From: an uncultured bacterium
GTDB taxonomy: Bacteria; Bacillota_I; Bacilli_A; RFN20; CAG-826
Direction: 5' to 3'
DNA: 64,000 bases
NCBI GenBank assembly: GCA_949300345.1
Contig: CASGDR010000001.1
Location: 62,001 to 126,000, forward strand
Shown: positions 17,108 to 26,239 of the stretch, piece after piece
Layout: each line of letters starts with the position of its first letter
How positions within the stretch are numbered: position 1 is the stretch's first letter
Notes under the pieces: model-generated
Seen by the model: only the letters and a program-made list of their open reading frames with translations
Databases searched by the model: none
Told to the model about the DNA's origin: nothing
Position numbers and translations under genes: made by a program

Positions 17108-19828
17108 TTAGTTCTTCTTAAGCAGCAAGGCGGAGTAGGCCGGGATAAAGGTCGGGGTCGCTCCGTTATAGGAAGCCAGGGTGGTGTAGCCCTCAAAGCC
17201 GGCCCCGCAGTCGGTGGGACCGAGGTTAACGACGACCTGGAACTCTTCGTTGCCCATCTTCCTGACGAAGTTGACCATGTAGTCATAGGTCTGGTTATTG
17301 ACTTTCCAATCATAGGGAGTGAAGGCACCCCTGATAAGGGTCGGCTCGGTGGACTTATACTGGGCAAAGCCAGCCAGGGCGCTATAGTGGCTAGAAGCAT
17401 TCTCAGCCTGGGTTTCGGCCGGAGAGACCAAGCTTGAAGCGTTGATGTCATCAAGGGCCACGGATTCGGAAGAACCGGTGATATCAAAGGCCGGACGCTC
17501 GGAGCTATCCTCCCACTTCATGGGCTGGCGGTAATAGACGTCGGCATAGCTGGAAGTCGAGGTGATCCCGTTGGGGAAGTTCCCGGTCATGCCAAGCTCA
17601 TCGCCATAATAGATCCAGGTAAGGCCCGGAAGCATCAGCTGGGCGATCTGGACGCAGGTGGCGGCCTTGTTCAAGGTCTCATAGTTGGAGCTGGTGACCC
17701 TGCCCTGGGATGCGATGCCATCATCATTGAAGGAGGTGGCGGCCACCCTATTGATGGAGCGGGCGATGTCGTGGTTTGAGGTGAAGGTGCCGTTGATGGC
17801 GGTGTACTCCCCGGCCGTGCCATAGTCGATGGCGGAGCCGCCGCGGTACTGGTTATAGGTGTTCAGCACGCTGAAGAGGTTCCAATATCCGCTATAGGTG
17901 ATGGACTTGTCGCTACCGGCTAGGGCGCTATCCGAGGCGGCGGTATATTGCCCGCCGTTTTTGCCCTCGTTGGCCCCTAGGAAGCCATAGGCATTGCCCT
18001 GATAGGCCCCGGAGTTGCCTCCGTTTTGGGCCCTCGCGGCGATGGAGGTCAGATTGAAGTAGCTATAGAAGTCGAATAAGGAGTCAAAGCCTTCATAGAA
18101 GGGGGCGACATGGTAGGCATGCCCATCGAAGTTCTCGCCCACGATGAAGGCATTGGGGTAATCCTTCTTGAGGTCGGCATTGATGTCGCGCCAGAAGTGC
18201 AGGTTCTTGGTCAGGTCGCTGGAGTAATCCCCGGCCGCCGCTTCATCGACGATATAGGTGTCACTAGCCTCATAGGCGACTTCGTCGCGCATATAGATGT
18301 GCTTGACCGCGTCGATCCTGAAGCCGTCGACCCCGATTTCGCACCAGTTCTTGATGATGGACTTCACGGCCTCGCGGGTCCCGGTATAGGAGTAATTGAG
18401 CTCAGGCATCCCGGAGCCGAACTTGGCATAGTAGCTATAGACGTGGTCGCCATAGGGATACCAGCAGTTTTCCTGGGTGATATCGGTCCCGGTTTCGTGG
18501 TTGGCCCAGCGGTAATAGCCGCGCATGGTCTCATGCAGCTGGGCCGAATCGATGAACCACTTGTTCCCGGTAGAGGTGTGGTTGATGACAAGGTCCATGA
18601 TGACGGCGATGCCGCGCTTATGGCATTCGTCGAGCAGTTGCTTGTAATCGGCCGCCGCGGTCTTTGAGGTCACGCTGCCGCCGTTGGCCTTGGCCGCATC
18701 GGAGACGCTGGAGCCGTAGCGCGGATCCACGCTCAGGTAGTCGGTGATGTCATAGCCGTGGTAGGAATCCGAGGCTTGGATCGGAGTAAGCCAGAGGACA
18801 TTGACGTTGAGTCCTTCGATGTAGTCGAGTTTCTGATAGATGCCATAGATGTCGCCAAAGCCGTCGCCATCGGAGTCGCAGAAGGAAGACACCATGATTT
18901 GGTAGCCGACCCCGGCCCCGTTTTTGAGGACCCCATCGGAATTGCCCTTCAGGAATTCGGGGCTGGTAGCGGCTTTATCGGCCGTTATTGAGAAATCGAC
19001 GTCATTGTACTTCTCGTTGTTGTAGGTCTCGTTGGTCCCATCATCTTCCTCGAAGGGATCGACGATTTCCCCTAACGGGGTGGCCGAGGGGCTTTGGACC
19101 TGGTCCTGGACCACGAAGCAGTGATAGGAAGTGGTTCCGTCATCGTTTTCCAGGGCATAGTCGGCCACCGGGATCTTGAGGTCGCCCGAATCGTTGGTCC
19201 AGAAGCCCGAACCGGAAGTGCGGGTTTCGGATTTGACGATCTGCAGGCCCAGCCATTCGGTCTCCGGATTGGCGTGGTTTTCAGCAAAGGAGACGGTTTC
19301 CTCGCCCATGGTCTTGCTGGCAGTGTCCCAGCCGCCCTTGTAGTCGGTCTTATTAAGATCGACGGCGATATGGGCATAGCCGAAGCTATCGACGATGGCA
19401 TCCCCAGTAGCGCTTAGATAATCCGAAGAGGTGGTACGTCCGACCCAGTCAAACTTGACCCCCTGCCCGGCCTTTTCCTTATAGGGCCAGCACCAGACGT
19501 CCCATTCATTGTAGGAAGCCGGAGTCGTGTCATAGCGCAGGTAATGGTAATAGAAGTGGTCGCCCTCGGAGGTCGCGGCCAGATTATCCATATAGGCATC
19601 TATTTCCTCTTGGGTGTGTCCGTCGATGCTTCCGCTGGAAGAACTCGATGAGGAAGAACCCGAGGAGGAAGAGGAAGTTCCGGATGAAGACGAGGAAGTG
19701 CCGGATGAGGAAGTAGCCGATGTATCTCCCCCTCCCGAGGAGGAAGTCCCACCCCCGCCGCAGCCGGATAGGGCCAATAGGCATATGGCGCCTAGGACCA
19801 ATAGATGGGTTTTGCTTTTGCTTTCCAT
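17108..19828 (-). CDS. Lipoprotein alpha-amylase (GH13) with N-terminal starch-binding-like domain
   Basis: Extracellular, membrane-anchored starch hydrolase of 906 residues. Signal peptide with lipobox LSGC (Cys23), then a Gly/Ser/Thr-rich tether to about residue 66. Residues about 90-165 (FYYHYLRYD, EWDVWCWPY) resemble CBM41/PUD modules of pullulanases. The GH13 barrel runs from about 305: region I DLVINH, region II GFRIDAVKH with nucleophile Asp506, region III VGENFD with acid/base Glu565, region IV FTSNHD with Asp687. All catalytic residues are present. AAGGAG precedes the ATG. It lies downstream of the anchored starch-binding protein, separated by a weak hairpin, with no clear promoter of its own. 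Confidence 0.92.
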   Translation of the reverse strand: MESKSKTHLLVLGAICLLALSGCGGGGTSSSGGGDTSATSSSGTSSSSSGTSSSSSGSSSSSSSSGSIDGHTQEEIDAYMDNLAATSEGDHFYYHYLRYDTTPASYNEWDVWCWPYKEKAGQGVKFDWVGRTTSSDYLSATGDAIVDSFGYAHIAVDLNKTDYKGGWDTASKTMGEETVSFAENHANPETEWLGLQIVKSETRTSGSGFWTNDSGDLKIPVADYALENDDGTTSYHCFVVQDQVQSPSATPLGEIVDPFEEDDGTNETYNNEKYNDVDFSITADKAATSPEFLKGNSDGVLKNGAGVGYQIMVSSFCDSDGDGFGDIYGIYQKLDYIEGLNVNVLWLTPIQASDSYHGYDITDYLSVDPRYGSSVSDAAKANGGSVTSKTAAADYKQLLDECHKRGIAVIMDLVINHTSTGNKWFIDSAQLHETMRGYYRWANHETGTDITQENCWYPYGDHVYSYYAKFGSGMPELNYSYTGTREAVKSIIKNWCEIGVDGFRIDAVKHIYMRDEVAYEASDTYIVDEAAAGDYSSDLTKNLHFWRDINADLKKDYPNAFIVGENFDGHAYHVAPFYEGFDSLFDFYSYFNLTSIAARAQNGGNSGAYQGNAYGFLGANEGKNGGQYTAASDSALAGSDKSITYSGYWNLFSVLNTYNQYRGGSAIDYGTAGEYTAINGTFTSNHDIARSINRVAATSFNDDGIASQGRVTSSNYETLNKAATCVQIAQLMLPGLTWIYYGDELGMTGNFPNGITSTSSYADVYYRQPMKWEDSSERPAFDITGSSESVALDDINASSLVSPAETQAENASSHYSALAGFAQYKSTEPTLIRGAFTPYDWKVNNQTYDYMVNFVRKMGNEEFQVVVNLGPTDCGAGFEGYTTLASYNGATPTFIPAYSALLLKKN

Positions 19829-19861
19829 ATAGTTTGCTCCTTATTGCTTAACATAAGGCAA

Positions 19862-19877
19862 AGCCCCTTTCGGGGCT
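19862..19877 (-). terminator. Weak terminator or attenuating hairpin
   Basis: AGCCCC / GGGGCT with loop GAAA, followed by TTTGCCTT. It sits between the starch-binding-like gene and the downstream amylase; because the U-tract is broken, partial read-through into the amylase is likely. Confidence 0.55.
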
Positions 19878-19897
19878 CTGTCTTAATTTACTATTCG

Positions 19898-21178
19898 CTA
19901 GCTTCTAGCGCGGCGCTTGCGCCTAATGGCAAGGACGGAAATCCCACCTAGCAAGACCATGGAGGAGGTGATGGCTGCTCCAAAGAGATAAGGATTGGAG
20001 GCGATATCGAAGGTTGGGGCCGAAGGGCTGTTGCTGGATTGGTTGGCAATCATGCTCTGGATCTTGGTGTAGCAATCGACCCCGGCTTTGACCCTGCCGG
20101 ATTTATAATCGGGCATTATACCATCTTCTGATTCGGTCCATCCATAGTCATCGATGGAAGCGTCGCCATTTTTCAAAACGACTTTGCCCTCTTTTTCAAA
20201 CCAGGTGTTCCAAACCTGCTGGGCCGCTCCAAAGCCATTATCGGCATTGGTTTCGCAGGTGAAATAAGCACCAAGGATCAGCGGAGCCATCGTGGCGGTA
20301 TTGAAGTTGGCATTATCGTCCAGGATGCCTTTAGTCAAGAGATGATTTTGATGAGCAACAGAGTCATCTGATTCATAGAACAGATAAGCATTGTCTCCAC
20401 TTAAATAAGAGGTATTCTCCGTAGTGCTGATCGAAGTGTAATGATCGACTGCTCCGGTAGTGGCGTTATAGCACCTGAACTGAAATTCCTTGCCGATGGC
20501 AGAGGTCGGAACATCGAAGTAGACCAGATGATTGTTGTCCCCAGAGGTCGTATATTGGGCATAGCCAGTAGGAGCAATGGCCTCGTCTATGCCCTCCCCC
20601 CAATAATGGTAGGAGTGGACAAAACCATCCAAGCAATATTTAGAACGTTTCAGCCACACCCTATAAGTATCCGGGGTGAGAGAAGTAAGGTTGCGGTCCA
20701 CACCCCAATAGGAGAAGGACGTCGATCCATCAAGACCGCTTATCCCGACATACAGAGTTTGTTTGTTGTTGAACCGATGTTTAACGCTATCCGCGCTTAA
20801 GTTGCCAGTCTGATCTTTTCCGTTGTTGACGATAAAGTGTGCCATGTTGCTAGGCATCTCCTCGACCGTAATCTTATAGACATCGTTGTCAAGCGAGTAC
20901 ACCTCGCAGGGTGTTCCAGGCCATCCTACTTCATATTTTCCGTCAGCATCCCAACAATAGAAATACAACTTTTTTTTTCCAGTATCTAGGTTCGCTACAG
21001 CTAGGTCAGCTACATTGCTTCCGAATCTAATGTCGAAGGTATAGGTTCCATCGCTATTGATGGCGGCATCGGCTTGCTTGACACCGGAATTGTCCACATA
21101 GATCTGAGAGGCCACTCCAACCCCCACTGCGGTGGCGCACAGGAAGGCTGCTGATATGAGTATGGATGAGATTCTCAT
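19898..21178 (-). CDS. Secreted, C-terminally anchored protein with CBM26-like starch-binding module
   Basis: 426 residues with an N-terminal signal peptide (hydrophobic to about residue 23, no lipobox Cys at the right place) and a C-terminal membrane segment (about 397-418) followed by RRKRRARS, so it should be fixed in the membrane facing out. Residues about 68-127 (LYFYCWD, GWPGTPC, VYKITVEE, FIVNNGKDQTGNLS) follow the CBM25/26 pattern with aromatic platforms. Residues 165-265 look like a second, diverged beta-sandwich. No catalytic motif. The gene is visibly more AT-rich than its neighbours. Likely a starch-binding surface protein working with the adjacent amylases; specificity is inferred. 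Confidence 0.65.
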   Translation of the reverse strand: MRISSILISAAFLCATAVGVGVASQIYVDNSGVKQADAAINSDGTYTFDIRFGSNVADLAVANLDTGKKKLYFYCWDADGKYEVGWPGTPCEVYSLDNDVYKITVEEMPSNMAHFIVNNGKDQTGNLSADSVKHRFNNKQTLYVGISGLDGSTSFSYWGVDRNLTSLTPDTYRVWLKRSKYCLDGFVHSYHYWGEGIDEAIAPTGYAQYTTSGDNNHLVYFDVPTSAIGKEFQFRCYNATTGAVDHYTSISTTENTSYLSGDNAYLFYESDDSVAHQNHLLTKGILDDNANFNTATMAPLILGAYFTCETNADNGFGAAQQVWNTWFEKEGKVVLKNGDASIDDYGWTESEDGIMPDYKSGRVKAGVDCYTKIQSMIANQSSNSPSAPTFDIASNPYLFGAAITSSMVLLGGISVLAIRRKRRARS

Positions 21179-21200
21179 ATAAAATTATTTCCTTTCTTTA

Positions 21201-21212
21201 GAAAGCGCTTTC
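21201..21212. promoter_or_regulatory. CcpA/LacI-type operator (cre-like)
   Basis: Perfect palindrome GAAAGCGCTTTC, 14 of 16 positions fitting the cre consensus. It lies just downstream of the predicted transcription start of the gene at 19898-21178, the position expected for repression. Confidence 0.65.
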
Positions 21213-21225
21213 AGGCTTGTGAATA

Positions 21226-21253
21226 TTTATATTCCTTAAATTTCCTGTGTCAA
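21226..21253 (-). promoter_or_regulatory. Sigma-A type promoter of the starch-binding-like gene
   Basis: Perfect TTGACA (21248-21253), spacer 16, then TATAAA (21226-21231) on the minus strand. The predicted start near 21219 is followed by the operator at 21201-21212 and the ATG at 21178. Confidence 0.8.
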
Positions 21254-21411
21254 GGGATTTTATCGTAAGAAATGGCTTTTTTCATCATTGGGGGCCATTT
21301 GGCTTTAAAACGTGGCTTTTGCTAGGAGGCATCATGGCTTTTCGAAGCATTTATAGATGATCGTCCCCCATTGCTTCCGAACCTCTATTTTGCCATGGCC
21401 TTACGCCGCGG

Positions 21412-21436
21412 AAAAAGGGGGCCAGCAAGCCCCCTT
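21412..21436 (-). terminator. Terminator after pullulanase gene
   Basis: Eight-bp stem AAGGGGGC / GCCCCCTT with loop TTGCTG, then TTTTTCC-like tract on the minus strand, 20 bases after the pulA stop. It ends the malE-to-pulA operon. Confidence 0.88.
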
Positions 21437-21456
21437 GCCTTAGATTTATCGATAGC

Positions 21457-24400
21457 CTAGGCCTTCTGAAGGACCAAGAGCTCGTATTGGGCTACGCCCA
21501 TGGTGTTGTCTGAGACGGTGAAAGTGGTTCCCGCCGTATGGTCAAAGGAGGAAGAATAGACGACCTTATAGGTGTCATTTCCGCAGGGTAGGTCGCTATA
21601 CTGGTTGCTAGAGCGCCCCCCTAGCATCACATAGTAGTTCTCCGACACATTGAGGTTTATGGCGATGGCCGTCTTGTCCAAGGTCCCGGCCGCGGTGGCC
21701 GCATTCCAGGCATCCGCACTTGTCAGTTCGCCCCAGAGGGTAGCATCCACATAGTATTCGTCCCCCATGGTAAGGCCCAAGACCCCGGCTTCGAGCAATT
21801 CGTTGCGCAGGCGGATGGACTCGATGGTGGTGCTATACTCCTCATAGTATTTGGCCTTGCGGTCCCATTTGAAGGAGTTGCACTCGTCCCCATAGGTATA
21901 GGAGTTGCGGACCATGATGTTGCCATCGCCCATGACGAATCCGTCGATGGCCTGGGTCGATGTAGCCTCGACTATGCAGAGGTCATAGAAGGGATCCTCG
22001 GGGGTGAGGTACTTCTGGCGGAAGAATTCGTCCCCGCCGTTGAGGAAGGCCATGCCCTGGGACATCATCATCGAAGCGTTCAAAGCCATGGTGGCCTTGA
22101 TGGCCTCTTCCCTGTCCTGGATGCTGACTCCGGAGGCGGTTCCGTCCCCGAAGCAGAAGTTCATCTGGTCATAGAGGGTGTAATTGTCATGGCAGGCCAC
22201 ATAGTTCAGGGTCTGGATGGGGTTGCTGCCCCCGCGGGAGTTGGTCCCGATGAACTGCAGGGCCGCCTCATTGACCGTCGAATACTGGATGTGCTCCTCC
22301 CCTTGGCTCATGAAGCCATAGGCCGGGAGGTTACTCTCCCACTGGGTTTCGCCCTTGAGTCCGTCGCGGCCTCCGCCGTTGAAGCAGCCGACGGAGCCTT
22401 TGCCTTGGTCATATAGTTCTTTATAGACGTTTTGCTGGTTGGCTTCTAGATAACCTTCGGTAAGCCCGGAGCCGGAATAGCCGGTCCAGCCCTCGCCATA
22501 GACCACGATCTGGGGATCGATGTCATGTAGGGCATCCTTGACCGCCCTCATGGTGATGGTGTCATGGCAGCCCATGAGGTCGAAGCGGAAGCCCTTGATC
22601 CCATAGGTAGAAGCCCAGAAGGAGACGGAATCGACGATGAATTTCCTCACGAAGGGGCGCTCGGAAGCGGTGACGTTGCCGGTGCCGGAGCCATCGTGGT
22701 AATTCCCGTTGGCGTCCTTCCTCATGAAGTAATCGGGAACGATCTTGTTGTAGGAGAAGTTGGTGACCGAGGAGACATGGTTATAGACCACGTCCATGAT
22801 GATCCTGATCCCCTCTTCGGCGAAGGCCTGCACCAAGCCCATGTATTCATTGATGCGGACCTCGGGCTCCCAGGGATCGGAAGAGTAGGCCCCTTCCACC
22901 ACATTGTAGTTCTGGGGGTTATAGCCCCAGTTGTAGCTGGGCCAGGCCGTGACGTTACCCTCCTCGTCAGTGGTAAACCTCTCGTCGTTATCCTGGTCGA
23001 AGACCGGCAATAGCTGCACGGCATTGACCCCGGTTTCCACGATGTGGTCGAAGCCGGTCTTGACGGTGATGGTCTCGCCCGACTCGGTGGTCCCGGTATA
23101 GGTCGTGCCTTTTTCATGGAAGGCCTTGAAGGTACCGGGGATCTCCTTGCCGTTCCAGGTATCGTCCATGGTCAAATCGCGGATATGGGCTTCATAGACG
23201 CTAAGCTCATTGGGGGTATCGATCCCATAGGTGGTCTCAAGCCCCTGTATGGCCGCATCAAAGCCCTCGGGTTTTAAAGCATTGAAGTCCTCATCGGTGA
23301 TGCGGTAGGCCCTGATGCCGTTGATGGAAGCGGCCTTGGCGTAGGGGTCGATGGCCTCGTTGGTGCCCGAGGCATTGGTAACCGAGAAGGTGTAGTACTC
23401 GTGGATGATCTCATCAAGGGGGACGCTATAGGTCCACACCCCCTTCTCCCCGCGGGTCATTTCCATGGTGCGGTGGTTGGAAAGGGTGGGGTCGATATGC
23501 CCGGTGAGGTTGATCTCCGGGGTCCTTCCGGTCAGATATAGGAAGAGCTGGACCCGGCTGGCGGTCGGGGCCCAGAGCTTGAAGACGGCATTACCATCCA
23601 CCTCGCTATAGCCGAGGTCATCCCCTTCATAGACCAGTTCCTCTTGGAACTTTTCGGTATCGTAAAGTCCGGAGAAGGAGACCGATTTGCTACGCGTCTT
23701 ATCGGGATTCTGGGCAAAGGTGGCCTCGATCACGTAGTTGAGGCTAGGATCGGCATCTTCGTCCAAAGAGATGGTGAATTCCTTGCTATCCGGAATCCCC
23801 TCCTTGATGAGGTACTCGGACATATCGGGGGTTTTGTTGTCATCAAGGGCCTGATAGTACTCGCTACCATAGGCATAGAGGCTATAGTGGCTGACCTTGC
23901 CGACGTCTTCCTCTTCGCGCTCGCCCTTTGTACCGGTTCCGATAGCCACGATGCTATTCCAGGAAGATAGATAGGCGAATTCCAGCCTATCGCCCATGGC
24001 ATCCTCCTTGGAGACATAGGTTTCCACTTCCTGCCCATTGCCCTGTACGGCATAGCAGGTGATCATCTCCTGACCCGACTCGGTCGTGGTCTTGTTGGAA
24101 ATGAAATCGCCGAAATTAAGCAGGATGTCCTTGCTTTGGCCCGCCCAGGTCCCGGCATCCTTGACGATGAAGGAGATGGAACTGTATTCGGTCCCCGCGA
24201 AGGGCTCGGCGGACATGTCGATGTCCTTATAGACCCCATAATCATCGGGGCTATCTTGGTTATCGAAGCGGGTTTCGCCCAAAATATTGCCGTCCACGTC
24301 GGTGGCCCAGATCCACAGGCGCTTGTTGATGTAGTCGTTGGCGTCGTTATGGTAATAGATCCTGACGATGCCTCCGAACGCGACGATTTCCCCGCTGGGA

Positions 24401-24570
24401 TCTTCCCCGGAGGAAGTCGTAGAGCTGCCCGAAGAGGGCGTGGTGCTCGAGGATGAAGAGGAAGCTCCGCTACTGGAAGAGCCAGAAGAGCTGGAAGAGC
24501 TCATTTCGCTAGGCCCGCAGGAAACAAGCATCAACCCCAAAAGCAATAAACTAAGTCCGCGCAATTTCAT
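21457..24570 (-). CDS. pulA: Lipoprotein pullulanase, type I
   Basis: Debranching enzyme cleaving alpha-1,6 bonds in pullulan and starch, 1037 residues. Lipobox LVSC (Cys18), Ser/Thr/Gly linker to about 60, CBM41-like module at about 66-155 (IVRIYYHND, RLWIWATD), a CBM48-type region at about 325-425, and a GH13_14 barrel with the type I signature YNWGYNP (546-552). Catalytic residues: Asp664 in GFRFDLMG, Glu693 in VYGEGW, Asp795 in ACHD. Twelve bases separate it from the upstream amylase stop and AAAGGAG precedes its ATG, so it is the last gene of the maltodextrin operon. Confidence 0.94.
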   Translation of the reverse strand: MKLRGLSLLLLGLMLVSCGPSEMSSSSSSGSSSSGASSSSSSTTPSSGSSTTSSGEDPSGEIVAFGGIVRIYYHNDANDYINKRLWIWATDVDGNILGETRFDNQDSPDDYGVYKDIDMSAEPFAGTEYSSISFIVKDAGTWAGQSKDILLNFGDFISNKTTTESGQEMITCYAVQGNGQEVETYVSKEDAMGDRLEFAYLSSWNSIVAIGTGTKGEREEEDVGKVSHYSLYAYGSEYYQALDDNKTPDMSEYLIKEGIPDSKEFTISLDEDADPSLNYVIEATFAQNPDKTRSKSVSFSGLYDTEKFQEELVYEGDDLGYSEVDGNAVFKLWAPTASRVQLFLYLTGRTPEINLTGHIDPTLSNHRTMEMTRGEKGVWTYSVPLDEIIHEYYTFSVTNASGTNEAIDPYAKAASINGIRAYRITDEDFNALKPEGFDAAIQGLETTYGIDTPNELSVYEAHIRDLTMDDTWNGKEIPGTFKAFHEKGTTYTGTTESGETITVKTGFDHIVETGVNAVQLLPVFDQDNDERFTTDEEGNVTAWPSYNWGYNPQNYNVVEGAYSSDPWEPEVRINEYMGLVQAFAEEGIRIIMDVVYNHVSSVTNFSYNKIVPDYFMRKDANGNYHDGSGTGNVTASERPFVRKFIVDSVSFWASTYGIKGFRFDLMGCHDTITMRAVKDALHDIDPQIVVYGEGWTGYSGSGLTEGYLEANQQNVYKELYDQGKGSVGCFNGGGRDGLKGETQWESNLPAYGFMSQGEEHIQYSTVNEAALQFIGTNSRGGSNPIQTLNYVACHDNYTLYDQMNFCFGDGTASGVSIQDREEAIKATMALNASMMMSQGMAFLNGGDEFFRQKYLTPEDPFYDLCIVEATSTQAIDGFVMGDGNIMVRNSYTYGDECNSFKWDRKAKYYEEYSTTIESIRLRNELLEAGVLGLTMGDEYYVDATLWGELTSADAWNAATAAGTLDKTAIAINLNVSENYYVMLGGRSSNQYSDLPCGNDTYKVVYSSSFDHTAGTTFTVSDNTMGVAQYELLVLQKA

Positions 24571-24582
24571 ATTGTCTCCTTT

Positions 24583-26235
24583 CTACTCCTTGAGGAGGAT
24601 GGAATTGAAGGAAGGTAAGATCAGATGGTCCCCTTCCTTCTTGGCCTTGTAGGTCGAGGTATAGATTTCCTCAACTACATCCATCGAGGCGGGAAGGTCG
24701 GCTTCCCGGGCTTCTTCGGCCACATTGTGGTATAGGTAATAGACATTGCCTTCGGCATCGCTGATCTTGAAGCCGGCGATGCCACTGGTGAGGTCTGCCC
24801 CTTCCCAGGTGCTATCCATATCGAAGAGATTGGGATACTTGTTCCTGAGGTTGATGACCTTCTTGTAATGGTTGGTAAGCGAGAAGGCTTCCTCTAGCAA
24901 TACATTGGCCCCGGGGCTGGTCTGCTTGGAAGAATCGTCATAGTGTTCCAAATTGTCGGCCCTAGGATCCCCGTTGCCCCAGATCATCGATAGCCTTCTG
25001 GCAATATCGCTATTCTCGCTGCCTCTGGTCCCCCAGAGGTCGATTTCCTCGCCATAGTAGACCCAGGGCGTGCCCGGGGTGAGCAGATACAAGGAAGCGA
25101 GAGCCTTCTTGTAATCCTCCTCGCGATCCCCCTTGACCAGGAAGTAGTTGTAGGGACGGTCGAGGTCATGGTTGCTGACCATGTTGCTGAAATAGGATTC
25201 CGGGGCGTTGCGCTTGAACTTGGTGAGGATTTCCGCGGTAGTCTTGCCGTATCTTGAGGCATTGGTCTCGTTTTGCAACATCATCCCCGGAGAGCTTGAG
25301 TTCTTCTGGCTGGTCGGAAAGTTGAAATAGCTTAGCCCCGTGCTTCTAGCATATTCATAGATGAAGGTCTGCGAATTGTCCATGGCCTCCCCGATGATGT
25401 AGGCATCTTCCTTGATGGCTAGGCAGGTATCCTTGAACCAGCGCAGGAATTCCTTGTTGGAAGAGGCGTTGCCCACATAGTACCAAATGACGGCGTCAAG
25501 CCTAAAGCCATCGATATCGTGGTCGTTTAGCCAAAAGGAAACGATGTTTTCGATTTCCGAGCGGACTTCTTCGTTATCGAGGTCGAATTCGGGCATCCCC
25601 GAATCGAAGTTGCATTCATAGTAGGCCTCGGCCGTGGAATTGTAGGCATAGCCGCCGGCGCTATGTTCGCTCCAGACATACCAGTCCTTCTTGGAATTTG
25701 TGCCGCTATAATCGTTGCGGTAATCCTGGGCGGACTGGATGAACCATGGGTTCTGGCTCGAGGAGTGGTTGAGCACCAGATCGATGATGACCTCTAGGCC
25801 CAGTTCATGGGCGCTCTTTACCAAGGAATCGAAGTCGTCCAAGGTGCCGAAATCCGATCTCACGTCATAGTAATCGATCACGTCATAGCCGTGGTAGCTA
25901 GGCGAAGGGTGGATCGGGGTAAGCCAGATCCTTTCAAAGCCGAGTTCCTTGATATAAGGCAATTTCTGCTCGATGCCCTTGAAGTCGCCTTTACCGTCGC
26001 CACTACCGTCATAGTAGGCCCCGGTGAAGATTTCATAGCCGACCCCTTGGTAGGGAGCCTCGGTTTCTTCTATCTCATAGGAAGCGGCTTTTTCAAAGCC
26101 ATAGTCGATGCTAGTTGAGCTAGTTGAGCTATCGGAAGCGCTAGTGCTGCTTCCTCCATTTCCAGCACAGGAGACAAGGGGGAGCAACAACAAGGAAAGG
26201 GCCAGATAAAGGCCCTTCCTACTAGTCGAATTCAT
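24583..26235 (-). CDS. Lipoprotein alpha-amylase/neopullulanase-type GH13 enzyme
   Basis: 550-residue outer-face enzyme. Signal peptide with lipobox LVSC (Cys23) and short Ser/Thr linker to about 45, then a compact GH13 domain: GYEIFTGAYYDGSGDGKGD near 66, region I IDLVLNH near 151, region II GFRLDAV (Asp247), region III IIGEAM (Glu283), region IV SNHD (Asp357). No extra binding module, so probably an oligosaccharide-cutting amylase. ATG 26235 is four bases past the malG stop, choosing this start over the longer frame that shadows malG. Cotranscribed with the transporter. Confidence 0.93.
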   Translation of the reverse strand: MNSTSRKGLYLALSLLLLPLVSCAGNGGSSTSASDSSTSSTSIDYGFEKAASYEIEETEAPYQGVGYEIFTGAYYDGSGDGKGDFKGIEQKLPYIKELGFERIWLTPIHPSPSYHGYDVIDYYDVRSDFGTLDDFDSLVKSAHELGLEVIIDLVLNHSSSQNPWFIQSAQDYRNDYSGTNSKKDWYVWSEHSAGGYAYNSTAEAYYECNFDSGMPEFDLDNEEVRSEIENIVSFWLNDHDIDGFRLDAVIWYYVGNASSNKEFLRWFKDTCLAIKEDAYIIGEAMDNSQTFIYEYARSTGLSYFNFPTSQKNSSSPGMMLQNETNASRYGKTTAEILTKFKRNAPESYFSNMVSNHDLDRPYNYFLVKGDREEDYKKALASLYLLTPGTPWVYYGEEIDLWGTRGSENSDIARRLSMIWGNGDPRADNLEHYDDSSKQTSPGANVLLEEAFSLTNHYKKVINLRNKYPNLFDMDSTWEGADLTSGIAGFKISDAEGNVYYLYHNVAEEAREADLPASMDVVEEIYTSTYKAKKEGDHLILPSFNSILLKE

Positions 26236-26239
26236 GGGC

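Noticed and set aside
19620-19740. Repeat-like GAGGAAGA tract taken for a repeat or CRISPR-like array
   Set aside because: It is the Ser/Gly/Thr linker of the amylase lipoprotein read on the other strand; a similar tract occurs in the pullulanase linker. There is no spacer structure.
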